A stretch of 64,000 nt of DNA, taken from the NCBI RefSeq assembly GCF_000423065.1, contig NZ_AUHG01000011.1, forward strand, positions 434,001-498,000, written 5' to 3'. This DNA is from Christiangramia echinicola DSM 19838 (GTDB lineage Bacteria; Bacteroidota; Bacteroidia; Flavobacteriales; Flavobacteriaceae). Made by a program: the position numbers and the translations under genes. The notes beneath the pieces are model-generated. The model had not been told where the DNA came from. It ran no database searches and saw only the letters and a list, made by a program, of their open reading frames with translations. This document shows, in pieces, positions 24,082-32,569 of the stretch. Positions within the stretch are counted from its first letter, which is position 1; each line of letters starts with the position of its first letter.

Positions 24082-24987
24082 TTAGTCCTTTTTCTTTAAG
24101 GTCATACTCCTTACCTTCTCCCAGTTACCATCTGTAGATGCATAGGTTGTCCACTCAACATTTTTAGGCTTTTTAACGATATCGTGCTTAACCTGCACCT
24201 CTTCGTTGTCGTCATTGGTATACTGTTCCATTAATTCAAAATGATCTGTGCCTACTTCCTTAACTTTCATTTTAGAGCTATAGATACCGTTAGGCTGGTT
24301 TCTACGCATATAAGAAACATCAAATTCATCTTCGTTAGGATTGTAAACCATAACCCGCTTACAGCATGGATCTTTCCCAGAATCATCATGATCTACAATC
24401 ATTATGGAGCCACTGGAGTCAAAGGTTACATTATTCGAACTAACAGAACTATCAACTTCCTCTCCGTTTTGGTAGGTCTTGGTTTCATTCTCCCAATTAC
24501 CTACCAGGAAATTTAATTGCTTATCCTTGTTTTCTAGCATGGCCATCTTTGCCTTCCCTGCCTGAATTACCAACTGGTTTTCTTCATTATCCTTTTGAGA
24601 AGCTAGCTGCATGGATTTTTCAATTTGCTTTTTAGCTTCCTCTTTTTTACCCATTTCCAGTAAAACATCTGAATAGGAATCGTAAGGATTTGCTTCGTTT
24701 GGATACTCCTCAATTTGAGCTTTTAATAGAACCTCTGCTGCTTTTAGATCCTTATCATCCTGCATTAAACGGTAAGCTAATACATTTAAGGGTTCAGCCA
24801 TCCCTTCATATTCCTTATTTGTATTGTTCTTCTCATAAACTTTCAGAGCTTCTTTCGCACCTTTATCTTTATAGGCTTCATAAAGTTTATCTGTCATGTC
24901 CTGCTCGCCTTTTTGAGCCATTAAGGAAGTAGTAAAACATATTAATAATAAGCTAATACTCCATCTAAGTTTAATAATTGCACCCAT
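24082..24987 (-). CDS. Exported TPR protein with C-terminal beta domain
   Basis: A 301-residue protein with a signal peptide (about 7-24, ending SLMAQ). Residues 30-145 are helical TPR-like repeats (LYEAYKDKGAKEALKVYE; ANPYDSYSDVLLEMGKKEEA). The C-terminal part (from FLVGNWENETKTY, about 160-300) is beta-rich and similar in layout to DUF1579-like lipid-binding beta-barrels (LVGxW start, repeated strands). A CC pair sits in KDPCCKRVMVY. Similar two-part proteins occur in Bacteroidota, role unknown. Family assignment is tentative. Confidence 0.75.
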   Translation of the reverse strand: MGAIIKLRWSISLLLICFTTSLMAQKGEQDMTDKLYEAYKDKGAKEALKVYEKNNTNKEYEGMAEPLNVLAYRLMQDDKDLKAAEVLLKAQIEEYPNEANPYDSYSDVLLEMGKKEEAKKQIEKSMQLASQKDNEENQLVIQAGKAKMAMLENKDKQLNFLVGNWENETKTYQNGEEVDSSVSSNNVTFDSSGSIMIVDHDDSGKDPCCKRVMVYNPNEDEFDVSYMRRNQPNGIYSSKMKVKEVGTDHFELMEQYTNDDNEEVQVKHDIVKKPKNVEWTTYASTDGNWEKVRSMTLKKKD

Positions 24988-25156
24988 AATTTTCGTTTTT
25001 ATAAATATTTAAATAATTGGTTCGAATTTTAAACGGGGCACTTTTTGAAATATCAAATAATGAAATTAAAATTGCTAAACTGTAGGAGATTTTTCAATTT
25101 TAAAGGAGTAATATTTAGATAACGATAAGTTTAAATCACTTTTTTTTGTGATTTTA

Positions 25157-25188
25157 AAAAAGGAGAAAGAAGCTTCTTTCTCCTTTTT
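25157..25188. terminator. Orphan 16-bp perfect hairpin terminator
   Basis: AAAAAGGAGAAAGAAG (25157-25172) and its exact complement (25173-25188) form a perfect palindrome with flanking A/T runs. No intact gene ends next to it on either strand. The nearest candidate is the minus-strand remnant whose stop is at 25206. Confidence 0.7.
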
Positions 25189-25205
25189 CAGGCTGGTTAG
25201 AAATA

Positions 25206-25253
25206 TTAATCCTTCTTTTTCATATCCTTGTATGTAACCAGGTATTCTTTATG
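25206..25253 (-). pseudogene. Possible C-terminal remnant of a lost gene
   Basis: A 15-codon minus-strand segment encodes HKEYLVTYKDMKKKD before a TAA at 25206-25208. It is closed upstream by an in-frame TAA (25254-25256) and followed 18 bases later by a strong terminator hairpin. The charged Lys-rich ending and terminator spacing resemble the end of a real gene whose body has decayed. It is too short to assign to any family and may be chance. Confidence 0.25.
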
Positions 25254-25486
25254 TTAATCATCTTATTTGTGGAATACAATACCCATAGTTATTGATTTAT
25301 AGTTATTATTTGGTTGTTTCAAACTGCAAAATTCCTCTTATAAAATAAGGTTCAATCAAATTTGGGGTGTAATATGACTATCCTTTCATCTTTGATAAAG
25401 ACGGGAATCATGGAAGTAATTTATTTTTTTCGGATAGCTTAAAGATACATAAAAATTATAACTGACTGATAATCAAAAAATAAAAA

Positions 25487-25504
25487 AAAGGGCCGAAGCC
25501 CTTT
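25487..25504 (-). terminator. Intrinsic terminator of the lipoprotein gene at 25527
   Basis: AAAGGGC / GCCCTTT with a CGAA tetraloop, followed on the minus strand by a T-rich tract. It is 23 bases past the stop. Confidence 0.8.
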
Positions 25505-25526
25505 AAATAAAAATGTTTAACCTTAA

Positions 25527-26264
25527 TTAATTACAGCTTTGAGTAAGATTAGGAGTATTTTCGGTCTTTTTAGAGACGTCATTTACTTTGAAGTCTGTCC
25601 AAACATTACTATTTGGAGAATTCCCACTGCAATTTTTATCTAAAATAACCTGCCATTGGTAAGTTTCACAAGCAACAAGATCTAAAAAGGCATGTTCAGT
25701 TACTCCTCTATGATCCCATACTGTTTCATGACTGCTTTCAACCCAATTTGTAACTACAGATTGAGCAAAAGTGAATATAATTTCGGCATTTTCCAGGTCA
25801 TCAGCAGGTATATATGTAAATGTATAACTTCCGTCCGGGTTAGTTTCATGGCTAAAACTTTCTTCACATTCAGAACAGTCAACCACCGTAATAGGAGCAA
25901 TTTCAGTAAATCCTCCAGAGCCTGCTTTATACCTAAAATAATGTACACCTGGTACATTCCAACTCATAGTATAAATTTGAGGATTGGTAGTAGTACCATT
26001 ATCCTGGGTTACCTGTATCCATTCTCCACTTATAAGTTCCTGAATTTGAATATTTGTACCAACGGGAACGTTAAAAGTAAATGTTGCTTCTGAATCTACA
26101 CATACATCTTCGGTTGGATACTCAAATTCATTAATATCTGCGGACTGAACAGTATTTTTTCCTTTGGCATCAACAGTAAAAATTTCTTCACTAGATTCTA
26201 GTGATTCCACGCTACATCCATAAAATGCAAAAATTAGCATTATTGGGAAAAGTATTTTCTTCAT
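25527..26264 (-). CDS. Uncharacterised lipoprotein, cysteine-containing beta protein
   Basis: A 245-residue lipoprotein (MKKILFPIMLIFAFYGC, lipobox FYGC). The mature part carries six cysteines (VCVDSEATFTF, VDCSECEESF, VACETYQW, DKNCSG, TQSCN), probably disulphide-linked, and strand-rich sequence resembling two Ig-like/fibronectin-like modules (TMSWNVPGVHYFRYKAGSGG; YQWQVILDKN). No catalytic motif and no T9SS C-terminal domain were found. It has its own terminator, and its upstream region holds 21-bp-spaced repeats and a palindrome. Function unknown. Confidence 0.72.
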   Translation of the reverse strand: MKKILFPIMLIFAFYGCSVESLESSEEIFTVDAKGKNTVQSADINEFEYPTEDVCVDSEATFTFNVPVGTNIQIQELISGEWIQVTQDNGTTTNPQIYTMSWNVPGVHYFRYKAGSGGFTEIAPITVVDCSECEESFSHETNPDGSYTFTYIPADDLENAEIIFTFAQSVVTNWVESSHETVWDHRGVTEHAFLDLVACETYQWQVILDKNCSGNSPNSNVWTDFKVNDVSKKTENTPNLTQSCN

Positions 26265-26310
26265 AATTAATTGGTTTTTAAAAAACTAGGAAGATGAATT
26301 TATGAAAATG

Positions 26311-26322
26311 GGGGATATCCCC
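26311..26322. repeat. 12-bp perfect palindrome GGGGATATCCCC
   Basis: A GC-rich perfect palindrome in AT-rich flanks, 47 bases upstream of the lipoprotein start at 26264. The flanks AAAAT and ATTTT (minus strand) can extend the stem across one mismatch, so it may be a weak recG terminator or a regulator site. Confidence 0.5.
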
Positions 26323-26342
26323 TATTTTTTAATCCAACTTTT

Positions 26343-26370
26343 CGATGTAAGAATATCTTTCAACGATGTA
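26343..26370. promoter_or_regulatory. Direct repeat CGATGTA spaced by 21 bp
   Basis: CGATGTA occurs at 26343-26349 and at 26364-26370, exactly 21 bp (two helical turns) apart, followed by AGA and GGA. Tandem direct repeats at this spacing are typical of LytTR-type response regulators. They lie 80-106 bases upstream of the lipoprotein start. Function is inferred. Confidence 0.3.
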
Positions 26371-26401
26371 GGACTTATATTACTGACTGAAAGTGTTTTA
26401 G

Positions 26402-28501
26402 CTAGCTGATATAATTCCAGATGGTATTGTTCTTAACCAGCCTGGAATAGGCATTTTTGATGACCAGATTTTTATCTTCAGAAAGGTTTGGATCCTCTTT
26501 AAGAATCTTAGAGGCGTAAAAACGGGCAGATTGGAGTATGGAATTATCCTTTACGATATCAGCAATTTTCAGGTTAAGCACTCCACTTTGCTGAGTTCCC
26601 ATAAGGTCACCGGGTCCCCTCAATTTGAGGTCCACTTCAGCGATCTCAAAACCGTCGTTTGTTGAAGTCATAGTTTCCAGCCTGGTTTTGCTGTCATTAG
26701 AAAGTTTATGCCCGGTCATCAGGATACAAAAACTCTGTTCAGCTCCACGGCCTACTCTTCCTCTTAATTGGTGTAGTTGGGACAGACCAAATCTTTCAGC
26801 ACTCTCAATGATCATTACACTGGCATTGGGTACATTTACTCCAACCTCAATGACAGTGGTAGCGACCATTATCTGGGTTTCAGCGCGAACAAACCTGTCC
26901 ATTTCATAGTCCTTATCTGCTGGCTTCATTTGTCCGTGAACAATAGAGATCTGTTCGTCAGGAAATTCGCGAGCTATACTTTCATAACCATCCATAAGAT
27001 CTTTATAGTCCATTTTTTCTGATTCCTGGATAAGTGGATAGACCACATAGACCTGCCTTCCTTTTTTAATCTCGTCTCTTATAAATGCAAATACCTTGAG
27101 CCTGTTGCTATCATACCTATGCACAGTTTTAACCGGTTTTCTTCCCGGTGGTAATTCATCTATGACCGAAATGTCAAGATCTCCATACAAACTCATCGCA
27201 AGAGTCCTGGGAATAGGAGTAGCTGTCATAACCAGAACATGAGGCGGAATATGATTTTTCTTCCAGAGTTTGGCTCTTTGCGCCACTCCAAAACGGTGTT
27301 GTTCATCGATCACGGCCAGCCCAAGATTTTTAAACTTCACCTTGTCTTCCAGAAGTGCATGCGTGCCTATAAGAATATTTATCTCTCCATTCTCAAGTTT
27401 CTCATGTATCTCTCTCCTTTTAGAAGTCTTAGTAGAGCCGGTAAGCAAATAAATGCTAATATCCAGATTCTCACATAATTCTTTTAAACCATTATAATGC
27501 TGAATAGAAAGAATTTCGGTTGGAGCCATAAGGCAAGCCTGAAATTCATTATCCAGTGCAATAAGCATAGACATTAATGCGACTATTGTTTTTCCTGATC
27601 CTACATCTCCCTGTAATAACCTGTTCATTTGAGCGCCACTGCCCATATCGCTGCGTATCTCTTTGATCACTCTTTTTTGAGCATTTGTAAGATCAAAAGG
27701 AAGATGATTCTGATAGAAATCATTGAAATATTCACCAATCTGATCAAAATTGAAACCTTTGATCTTCTGCTTGTGCAGCATATTCCTTCTAATAAGCTGT
27801 AGCTGAATAAAGAATAACTCTTCAAATTTTAGTCTGAATTGAGCTTTGGCTAGTAATTCCTGGTTTTTCGGGAAATGGATGTTGAATAAGGCTTCGGCTT
27901 TAGAAAGAAGTTTTAACTCCTCGATATGGCCTGGCGATATACTTTCTGAAAATTTTAATCCGGTTTGCTGAAGCACTTCCTGCATTAGCTTCATAATTAC
28001 CCGATTGGTAATACCTTTTTTCAAAAGCATTTCTGTAGAAGGATATACGGGTTGCATAGCCGTTCGCAGGTTCTTTTTATAATCTGTCACTAATTCCATT
28101 TCAGGATGAGGCATACTAAAAGTGCCATTATACCAATTCGTTTTTCCGAAGATCACATAAGGGGTATTCAATTTTAAGTTTTCCCTGATCCATTTATGTC
28201 CCCGAAACCAGATCAATTCCATTTTCCCGGTATCGTCCACAAAATCTGCAACCAGGCGTTTCCCTCTTTTTTGTTCCACCATTCTCATATGAACGATCTT
28301 CCCAACGATCTGAACATCAGATGAATTTCTTTGTAATTGATTGATCTTATAGAACCCGGTCTTGTCTATGTACCTGTTCGGAAAGAAATTAATGAGATCC
28401 CTGTACGACTTAATATTGAGTTCCTTCTTGAGTACCTCGGCGCGGTTGGGACCTACGCCTTTTAAATACTCAATGGGGGTTTGCAACAGGTTCTGGATCA
28501 T
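26402..28501 (-). CDS. recG: ATP-dependent DNA helicase RecG
   Basis: A 699-residue superfamily 2 helicase. An N-terminal OB-fold wedge domain (about 50-160) binds branched DNA. Motif I is GDVGSGKT (near residue 300), motif II is the DEQH box in VIDEQHRFG, motif III TATPIPRTL, motif V/VI include TTVIEVGVNVPNA and QLRGRVGRG. The TRG region and C-terminal LKLRGPGDLMGTQQSG are present. RecG remodels stalled forks and Holliday junctions. Length is as expected. It is divergent from the M1 peptidase gene at 28628, with 126 bp between starts. Confidence 0.97.
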   Translation of the reverse strand: MIQNLLQTPIEYLKGVGPNRAEVLKKELNIKSYRDLINFFPNRYIDKTGFYKINQLQRNSSDVQIVGKIVHMRMVEQKRGKRLVADFVDDTGKMELIWFRGHKWIRENLKLNTPYVIFGKTNWYNGTFSMPHPEMELVTDYKKNLRTAMQPVYPSTEMLLKKGITNRVIMKLMQEVLQQTGLKFSESISPGHIEELKLLSKAEALFNIHFPKNQELLAKAQFRLKFEELFFIQLQLIRRNMLHKQKIKGFNFDQIGEYFNDFYQNHLPFDLTNAQKRVIKEIRSDMGSGAQMNRLLQGDVGSGKTIVALMSMLIALDNEFQACLMAPTEILSIQHYNGLKELCENLDISIYLLTGSTKTSKRREIHEKLENGEINILIGTHALLEDKVKFKNLGLAVIDEQHRFGVAQRAKLWKKNHIPPHVLVMTATPIPRTLAMSLYGDLDISVIDELPPGRKPVKTVHRYDSNRLKVFAFIRDEIKKGRQVYVVYPLIQESEKMDYKDLMDGYESIAREFPDEQISIVHGQMKPADKDYEMDRFVRAETQIMVATTVIEVGVNVPNASVMIIESAERFGLSQLHQLRGRVGRGAEQSFCILMTGHKLSNDSKTRLETMTSTNDGFEIAEVDLKLRGPGDLMGTQQSGVLNLKIADIVKDNSILQSARFYASKILKEDPNLSEDKNLVIKNAYSRLVKNNTIWNYIS

Positions 28502-28627
28502 AAAAACGAAGATATTAAAACAGTTTGATTTTTATATACTGGCCAGGGCTGGATGATGTTTAAACTTTAAATTTTATGGTTTCAACGTTCAAATTTGTAT
28601 TTTGCATTAGTTATTCCCCTTAAATAC

Positions 28628-30742
28628 ATGCGAAAAAACCTGGTTTTCTTTTTCTGTTTCTGGTCGATACTTTTAATGGCCCAGGAAAAAAGTCTTTCTC
28701 AATCTGAAAATTTCGATTTCAAGAATATTAGTGCCTATGTGAGGATATTACCTTCTACGGAAATGGTGATCGGTGAGGTTACTTTTAATTTTGAAGTACT
28801 AGCTCAGCAGGATACATTGTTTATTGATGGTCGAAAAATGCAGTTTACCGATGTTATGTTAAATGGTGATCCTGTTAAATTTTCACGCAATGAAAATGGA
28901 ATTTATATCCTGTCTGAATTTCTTCCTTCAGAAAAAAATCAACTGAATTTGAATTATACAGTTCAGCCAAAATCAGGAATGTATTTTATCAATTGGGAAT
29001 ATCCGGAACTTGACGACTCTAAAAAACAGGTGTGGACCCAGGGGCAGGGAAAATATACTTCTACCTGGTTGCCAAGTTTAGACGATATGAAAGATAAGAT
29101 CGAGTTCGATCTTAGTTTTGAGTTTCCGGCAGATTTTCAACTGGTCTCGAATGGTGCCTTAATTTCCAATAAAAGACTTAATGATTCTATAAGACTTTGG
29201 GAGTTTGATATGGATAAGCCTATGAGTAGCTACCTTGTGGCATTGGCGGCTGGGAAGTTTAATTCACATAATATAGAATCTACGTCTGGTGATAAAATTT
29301 CACTCTATTACAAACCCGATGATTCTCTAAAGGCTGAATCGACTTATAGATATTCTAAAGAGCTCTTTGATTTTTTAGAAGAAGAGATCGGTTTGCCTTA
29401 TCCCTGGCAAAATTACAGTCAGGCGCCGGCACTGGATTTTCTTTACGGAGGAATGGAAAATACCGGTGCTACCATATTTTCCAGTTCGTTCGTTACAGAT
29501 TCTATTGGATTCAAAGACAGGAATTATGTTAATGTAAATGCCCATGAGCTGGCCCATCAGTGGTTTGGTAATTTAGTGACCGAGGAATCTGGAAAACACC
29601 ATTGGTTGCATGAAGGCTTTGCAACATATTATGCCCTGCTGGTAGAAAAAGAGATCTTCGGGGAAGATTACTATTACTGGAAATTATATGAAACTGCTGA
29701 AACTCTTAAAGAACTTAGTGATACCGGAAAAGGGGAGTCATTATTAAACCCGAAGGCCAGTTCTTTGACTTTTTATCAAAAAGGAGCCTGGGCTTTGCAT
29801 ATTTTGAGAGAAAAGGTAGGTGAGGAAGCCTTTAAGGAGGGTGTAAAGAATTACCTCGAATTATACAGTTATAAAAGTGTAAATACAGATAATTTCCTTG
29901 CTGAAATTGAATCTTCATCTGGTAAGGATCTTTCTCAGTTTAAGACAGACTGGTTGGAGCAATCTGCTTTTAAAGCAAACCAGTCTCTCGAATCCCTGAA
30001 AAGATCTGAGTTTATAACCAACTATCTCAATATAGCTGCTTTACGAGACACCTCTTTAGATCGGAAATATGAGTATTTAGAAAAAGCCTTACAGTTCCCG
30101 GTCAACGATTATATAGGGCAGGAAGTAGTACACCAGCTTGCCGGACTTCAGTCTCAACAAGCCAATGAATTGTATAAAAAGGCGTTTGAATCTAATAATG
30201 TTTTCGTAAGACAAGCTATAGCTCTAACAATGCAGAGAATTCCAGAAGGGCTTAAATCTGAATTTGAATCACTTCTCAAAGATGAATCCTATTTAACCAT
30301 AGAAGCTGCGCTCTATAAACTTTGGGAGCAGTATCCTGATGACCGACCAGAATATCTCGAACAAACCCAAAACCTGGATGGTTTTTATAACAAGAATATT
30401 CGTATGCTTTGGTTAACTTTAAATCTGGTCACACCAGGATTTGAGGCTGAACTTAACCAGAAACATTACCAGGAACTTGCAGATTATGCTGAAGCATGGC
30501 AACCATTTCAAATACGAGAAAATGCTTTTAGTTATCTTTTTCAACTTGGAGCATTCAACGATAGCAGTTTACGCAGTCTTATAAAAGGAACTCAGCATCA
30601 TACTTATAGTTTTAGGAACTACTGTAGACAATTGCTATTAGAATTACTGAAAAATGAGGAATATAGAAAAGAATTGATCGATATTTCTGCTAATATGAGT
30701 GACGAAGAAACAACGTATTTGAGGTCTAAAATTTCAGAATGA
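28628..30742 (+). CDS. Exported M1-family aminopeptidase (long form)
   Basis: About 704 residues from the ATG at 28628, chosen because it gives a clean signal peptide (MRKNLVFFFCFWSILLMAQ); the frame is open from 28595. The exopeptidase motif is YGGMENTGAT, the zinc motif is HELAHQWFGN followed by HEGFATYYA (HExxH-x18-E, His about 305). The C-terminal part (about 430-704) is helical, HEAT-like. Family members are periplasmic zinc aminopeptidases. The patatin genes follow after one base, so these three may be co-transcribed. Confidence 0.94.
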   Translation: MRKNLVFFFCFWSILLMAQEKSLSQSENFDFKNISAYVRILPSTEMVIGEVTFNFEVLAQQDTLFIDGRKMQFTDVMLNGDPVKFSRNENGIYILSEFLPSEKNQLNLNYTVQPKSGMYFINWEYPELDDSKKQVWTQGQGKYTSTWLPSLDDMKDKIEFDLSFEFPADFQLVSNGALISNKRLNDSIRLWEFDMDKPMSSYLVALAAGKFNSHNIESTSGDKISLYYKPDDSLKAESTYRYSKELFDFLEEEIGLPYPWQNYSQAPALDFLYGGMENTGATIFSSSFVTDSIGFKDRNYVNVNAHELAHQWFGNLVTEESGKHHWLHEGFATYYALLVEKEIFGEDYYYWKLYETAETLKELSDTGKGESLLNPKASSLTFYQKGAWALHILREKVGEEAFKEGVKNYLELYSYKSVNTDNFLAEIESSSGKDLSQFKTDWLEQSAFKANQSLESLKRSEFITNYLNIAALRDTSLDRKYEYLEKALQFPVNDYIGQEVVHQLAGLQSQQANELYKKAFESNNVFVRQAIALTMQRIPEGLKSEFESLLKDESYLTIEAALYKLWEQYPDDRPEYLEQTQNLDGFYNKNIRMLWLTLNLVTPGFEAELNQKHYQELADYAEAWQPFQIRENAFSYLFQLGAFNDSSLRSLIKGTQHHTYSFRNYCRQLLLELLKNEEYRKELIDISANMSDEETTYLRSKISE

Positions 30743-30743
30743 T

Positions 30744-31646
30744 ATGCGGGCATTAGTAATTTCAGGAGGAGGGAGTAAAGGCGCATTTGCAGGTGGCGTA
30801 GCCCAGTATCTTACTGAAGTTCTCAAGAGAGACTACGATATATTTATCGGCACTTCTACAGGCAGTCTTCTCATTTCGCATATGGCCCTTAAAAAAGCTG
30901 AAAAGGTTAAAAAAGTATTTACCTCGGTAAACCAATCCAGCATATTTAGTAGTCGGCCCTTTTTGATCAAAAAAGAACATGGGCATGAGAATATAACTAT
31001 CAACCATTTTAATGTTCTTAAAAATTTCCTGAAAGGCAAAAAAACCTTTGGGAGTAGTTATAATTTAAAGAAACTACTTGAAAAAACATTTACCCGGGAG
31101 GAGTTTGAAGAATTAAAAGCTGGTAAAAAAGATATAGTCACTACGGTATCTAATATTTCGCTGAATGAAGTAGAATATAAATCTATTAAGGATTACGAAT
31201 ATGAAGATTTTATAGAATGGATCTGGATCTCTTGCAATTATACACCATTTATGAGCCTGGTAAAGAAAAATGGTTGTGAGTATGCCGATGGAGGACTTGG
31301 TTCTATGGTGCCTATTGAGGAAGCGATTAAGCGTGGAGCTACTGAAATTGACGCGATCATCTTACAAACAGAAGTAACCTATTTTAACAGGATGCCCTCA
31401 AAAAATGTATTTTCATTGATCACGAATCTTTTTGCTTTCATGTTAGACCGTATTGAAAAACAAAATATTACCATCGGTAAATTTGCAGCATCTCACAAGG
31501 ATGCCATTCTTAATTTTTATTATACCCCAAGTGTGTTAACCACTAATTCTCTTATTTTTGATGAAGAGCAAATGACAGCATGGTGGGAGAGTGGTTATGA
31601 ATTTGCGAAATACAGAAACGAAGAGTTAAATCAAATTGAACCTTAA
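30744..31646 (+). CDS. Patatin-like phospholipase, first of tandem pair
   Basis: A 300-residue cytosolic-looking protein. The oxyanion hole is SGGGSKGAFAGG (about 7-18), the nucleophile is in GTSTGSLL (GxSxG, Ser39), and the catalytic Asp is in ADGGLG. By family it hydrolyses acyl esters of membrane lipids. It starts one base after the M1 stop, and its stop overlaps the start of the second patatin (TAATG). The two patatins align end to end and are about half identical by eye, so they arose by duplication. No nucleotide cyclase of a defence system is nearby. Confidence 0.93.
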   Translation: MRALVISGGGSKGAFAGGVAQYLTEVLKRDYDIFIGTSTGSLLISHMALKKAEKVKKVFTSVNQSSIFSSRPFLIKKEHGHENITINHFNVLKNFLKGKKTFGSSYNLKKLLEKTFTREEFEELKAGKKDIVTTVSNISLNEVEYKSIKDYEYEDFIEWIWISCNYTPFMSLVKKNGCEYADGGLGSMVPIEEAIKRGATEIDAIILQTEVTYFNRMPSKNVFSLITNLFAFMLDRIEKQNITIGKFAASHKDAILNFYYTPSVLTTNSLIFDEEQMTAWWESGYEFAKYRNEELNQIEP

Positions 31647-32569
31647 TGCGAGCATTGGTAATATCTGGAGGAGGAAGTAAAGGGGCTTTTGCCGGTGGTG
31701 TAGCACAACACCTTATCCAGGAACAAAAGAAGAACTACGATCTGTTCTTGGGGACTTCTACAGGTAGTCTTTTAATTCCGCACCTGGCAGCTGGAAATAT
31801 ACAGAAGGTCTATGATATCTATACAAATGTGAATCAACGCAAAATTTTTAGCGTAAACCCATTTGTAGTAAAGAAAAAAGATGGCCGGGAATATGTAACT
31901 ATTAATTATTTGAACACCGTATGGCAATTTATAAGATCTAGAAGAACTTTTGGAGAAAGTAAAGCGCTACGAAGAAATATTAGAAAGAACTTTTCCAGAC
32001 AGGATTTTAATGAGCTTAAAAGTAAGGTGAAGGATGTAGTAGTTACAGTATCTAACCTTTCCAAAAATAGGGTGGAGTATAAGTCTATCCATGAATTTGA
32101 ATATGATGATTTTTGTGACTGGATTTGGATTAGTTGCAATTATATCCCTTTTATGAGTCTGGCTGAGAAAGATGGATTTGAATATGCAGATGGAGGATTG
32201 GGCTGTGTAGTTCCAATACGGGAAGCTATTAAAAGAGGAGCCACCGAAGTTGATGCTATTATTCTAGAGGCAGAGAATATGGAGTATAACAAGATCCTTG
32301 GTAAAAATCCATTTTCGTTAATGGTAAATCTATTTGGATTTTTACTGGACCAGGTAGAATATCATGATATTGTGGAAGGAAAGCTCGCGGCAATGAATAA
32401 AAAGGTGAAACTTAATATTTTTTATACACCAACCAAACTAACAGAAAATTCGCTCGTTTTCAATAAAAAAGCGATGACCGAGTGGTGGCAGCAAGGTTAT
32501 GAATATGCCGAGAAAAAAGATATGGAAAAGAAGGCCGCTAAATCTTCCTGGTTTAAGTTAGGCTTTTAA
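31646..32569 (+). CDS. Patatin-like phospholipase, second of tandem pair
   Basis: A 307-residue paralogue of the preceding gene. It retains SGGGSKGAFAGG, GTSTGSLL and ADGGLG, so the Ser-Asp dyad is intact. It differs in the lid/middle region and has a Lys-rich C-terminal extension (KKDMEKKAAKSSWFKLGF) that overlaps the convergent gene ending at 32553 by 17 bases. The start overlaps the first patatin by one base. Whether the two act as a heterodimer or on different lipids cannot be told from sequence. Confidence 0.92.
   Translation: MRALVISGGGSKGAFAGGVAQHLIQEQKKNYDLFLGTSTGSLLIPHLAAGNIQKVYDIYTNVNQRKIFSVNPFVVKKKDGREYVTINYLNTVWQFIRSRRTFGESKALRRNIRKNFSRQDFNELKSKVKDVVVTVSNLSKNRVEYKSIHEFEYDDFCDWIWISCNYIPFMSLAEKDGFEYADGGLGCVVPIREAIKRGATEVDAIILEAENMEYNKILGKNPFSLMVNLFGFLLDQVEYHDIVEGKLAAMNKKVKLNIFYTPTKLTENSLVFNKKAMTEWWQQGYEYAEKKDMEKKAAKSSWFKLGF

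Larger units (their letters stand above)
24988..25526. other. Gene-free interval with two hairpins and a possible gene remnant
   Basis: No intact gene was found over 539 bases. It contains a T-loop hairpin (AAATCAC at 25133-25139 with GTGATTT at 25148-25154), a strong terminator-like palindrome (25157-25188), and on the minus strand a short coding-like tail (see 25206-25253). A 20-codon plus-strand frame at 25060 looks spurious. The remainder is AT-rich and without recognisable features. Confidence 0.6.

Noticed and set aside
25060-25122. 20-codon frame upstream of the orphan terminator
   Set aside because: Composition is poor and no conserved motif is present; likely chance.
30744-32569. 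Patatins as CapV-like effectors of a CBASS system
   Set aside because: No nucleotidyltransferase, sensor or accessory CBASS gene is in the window.
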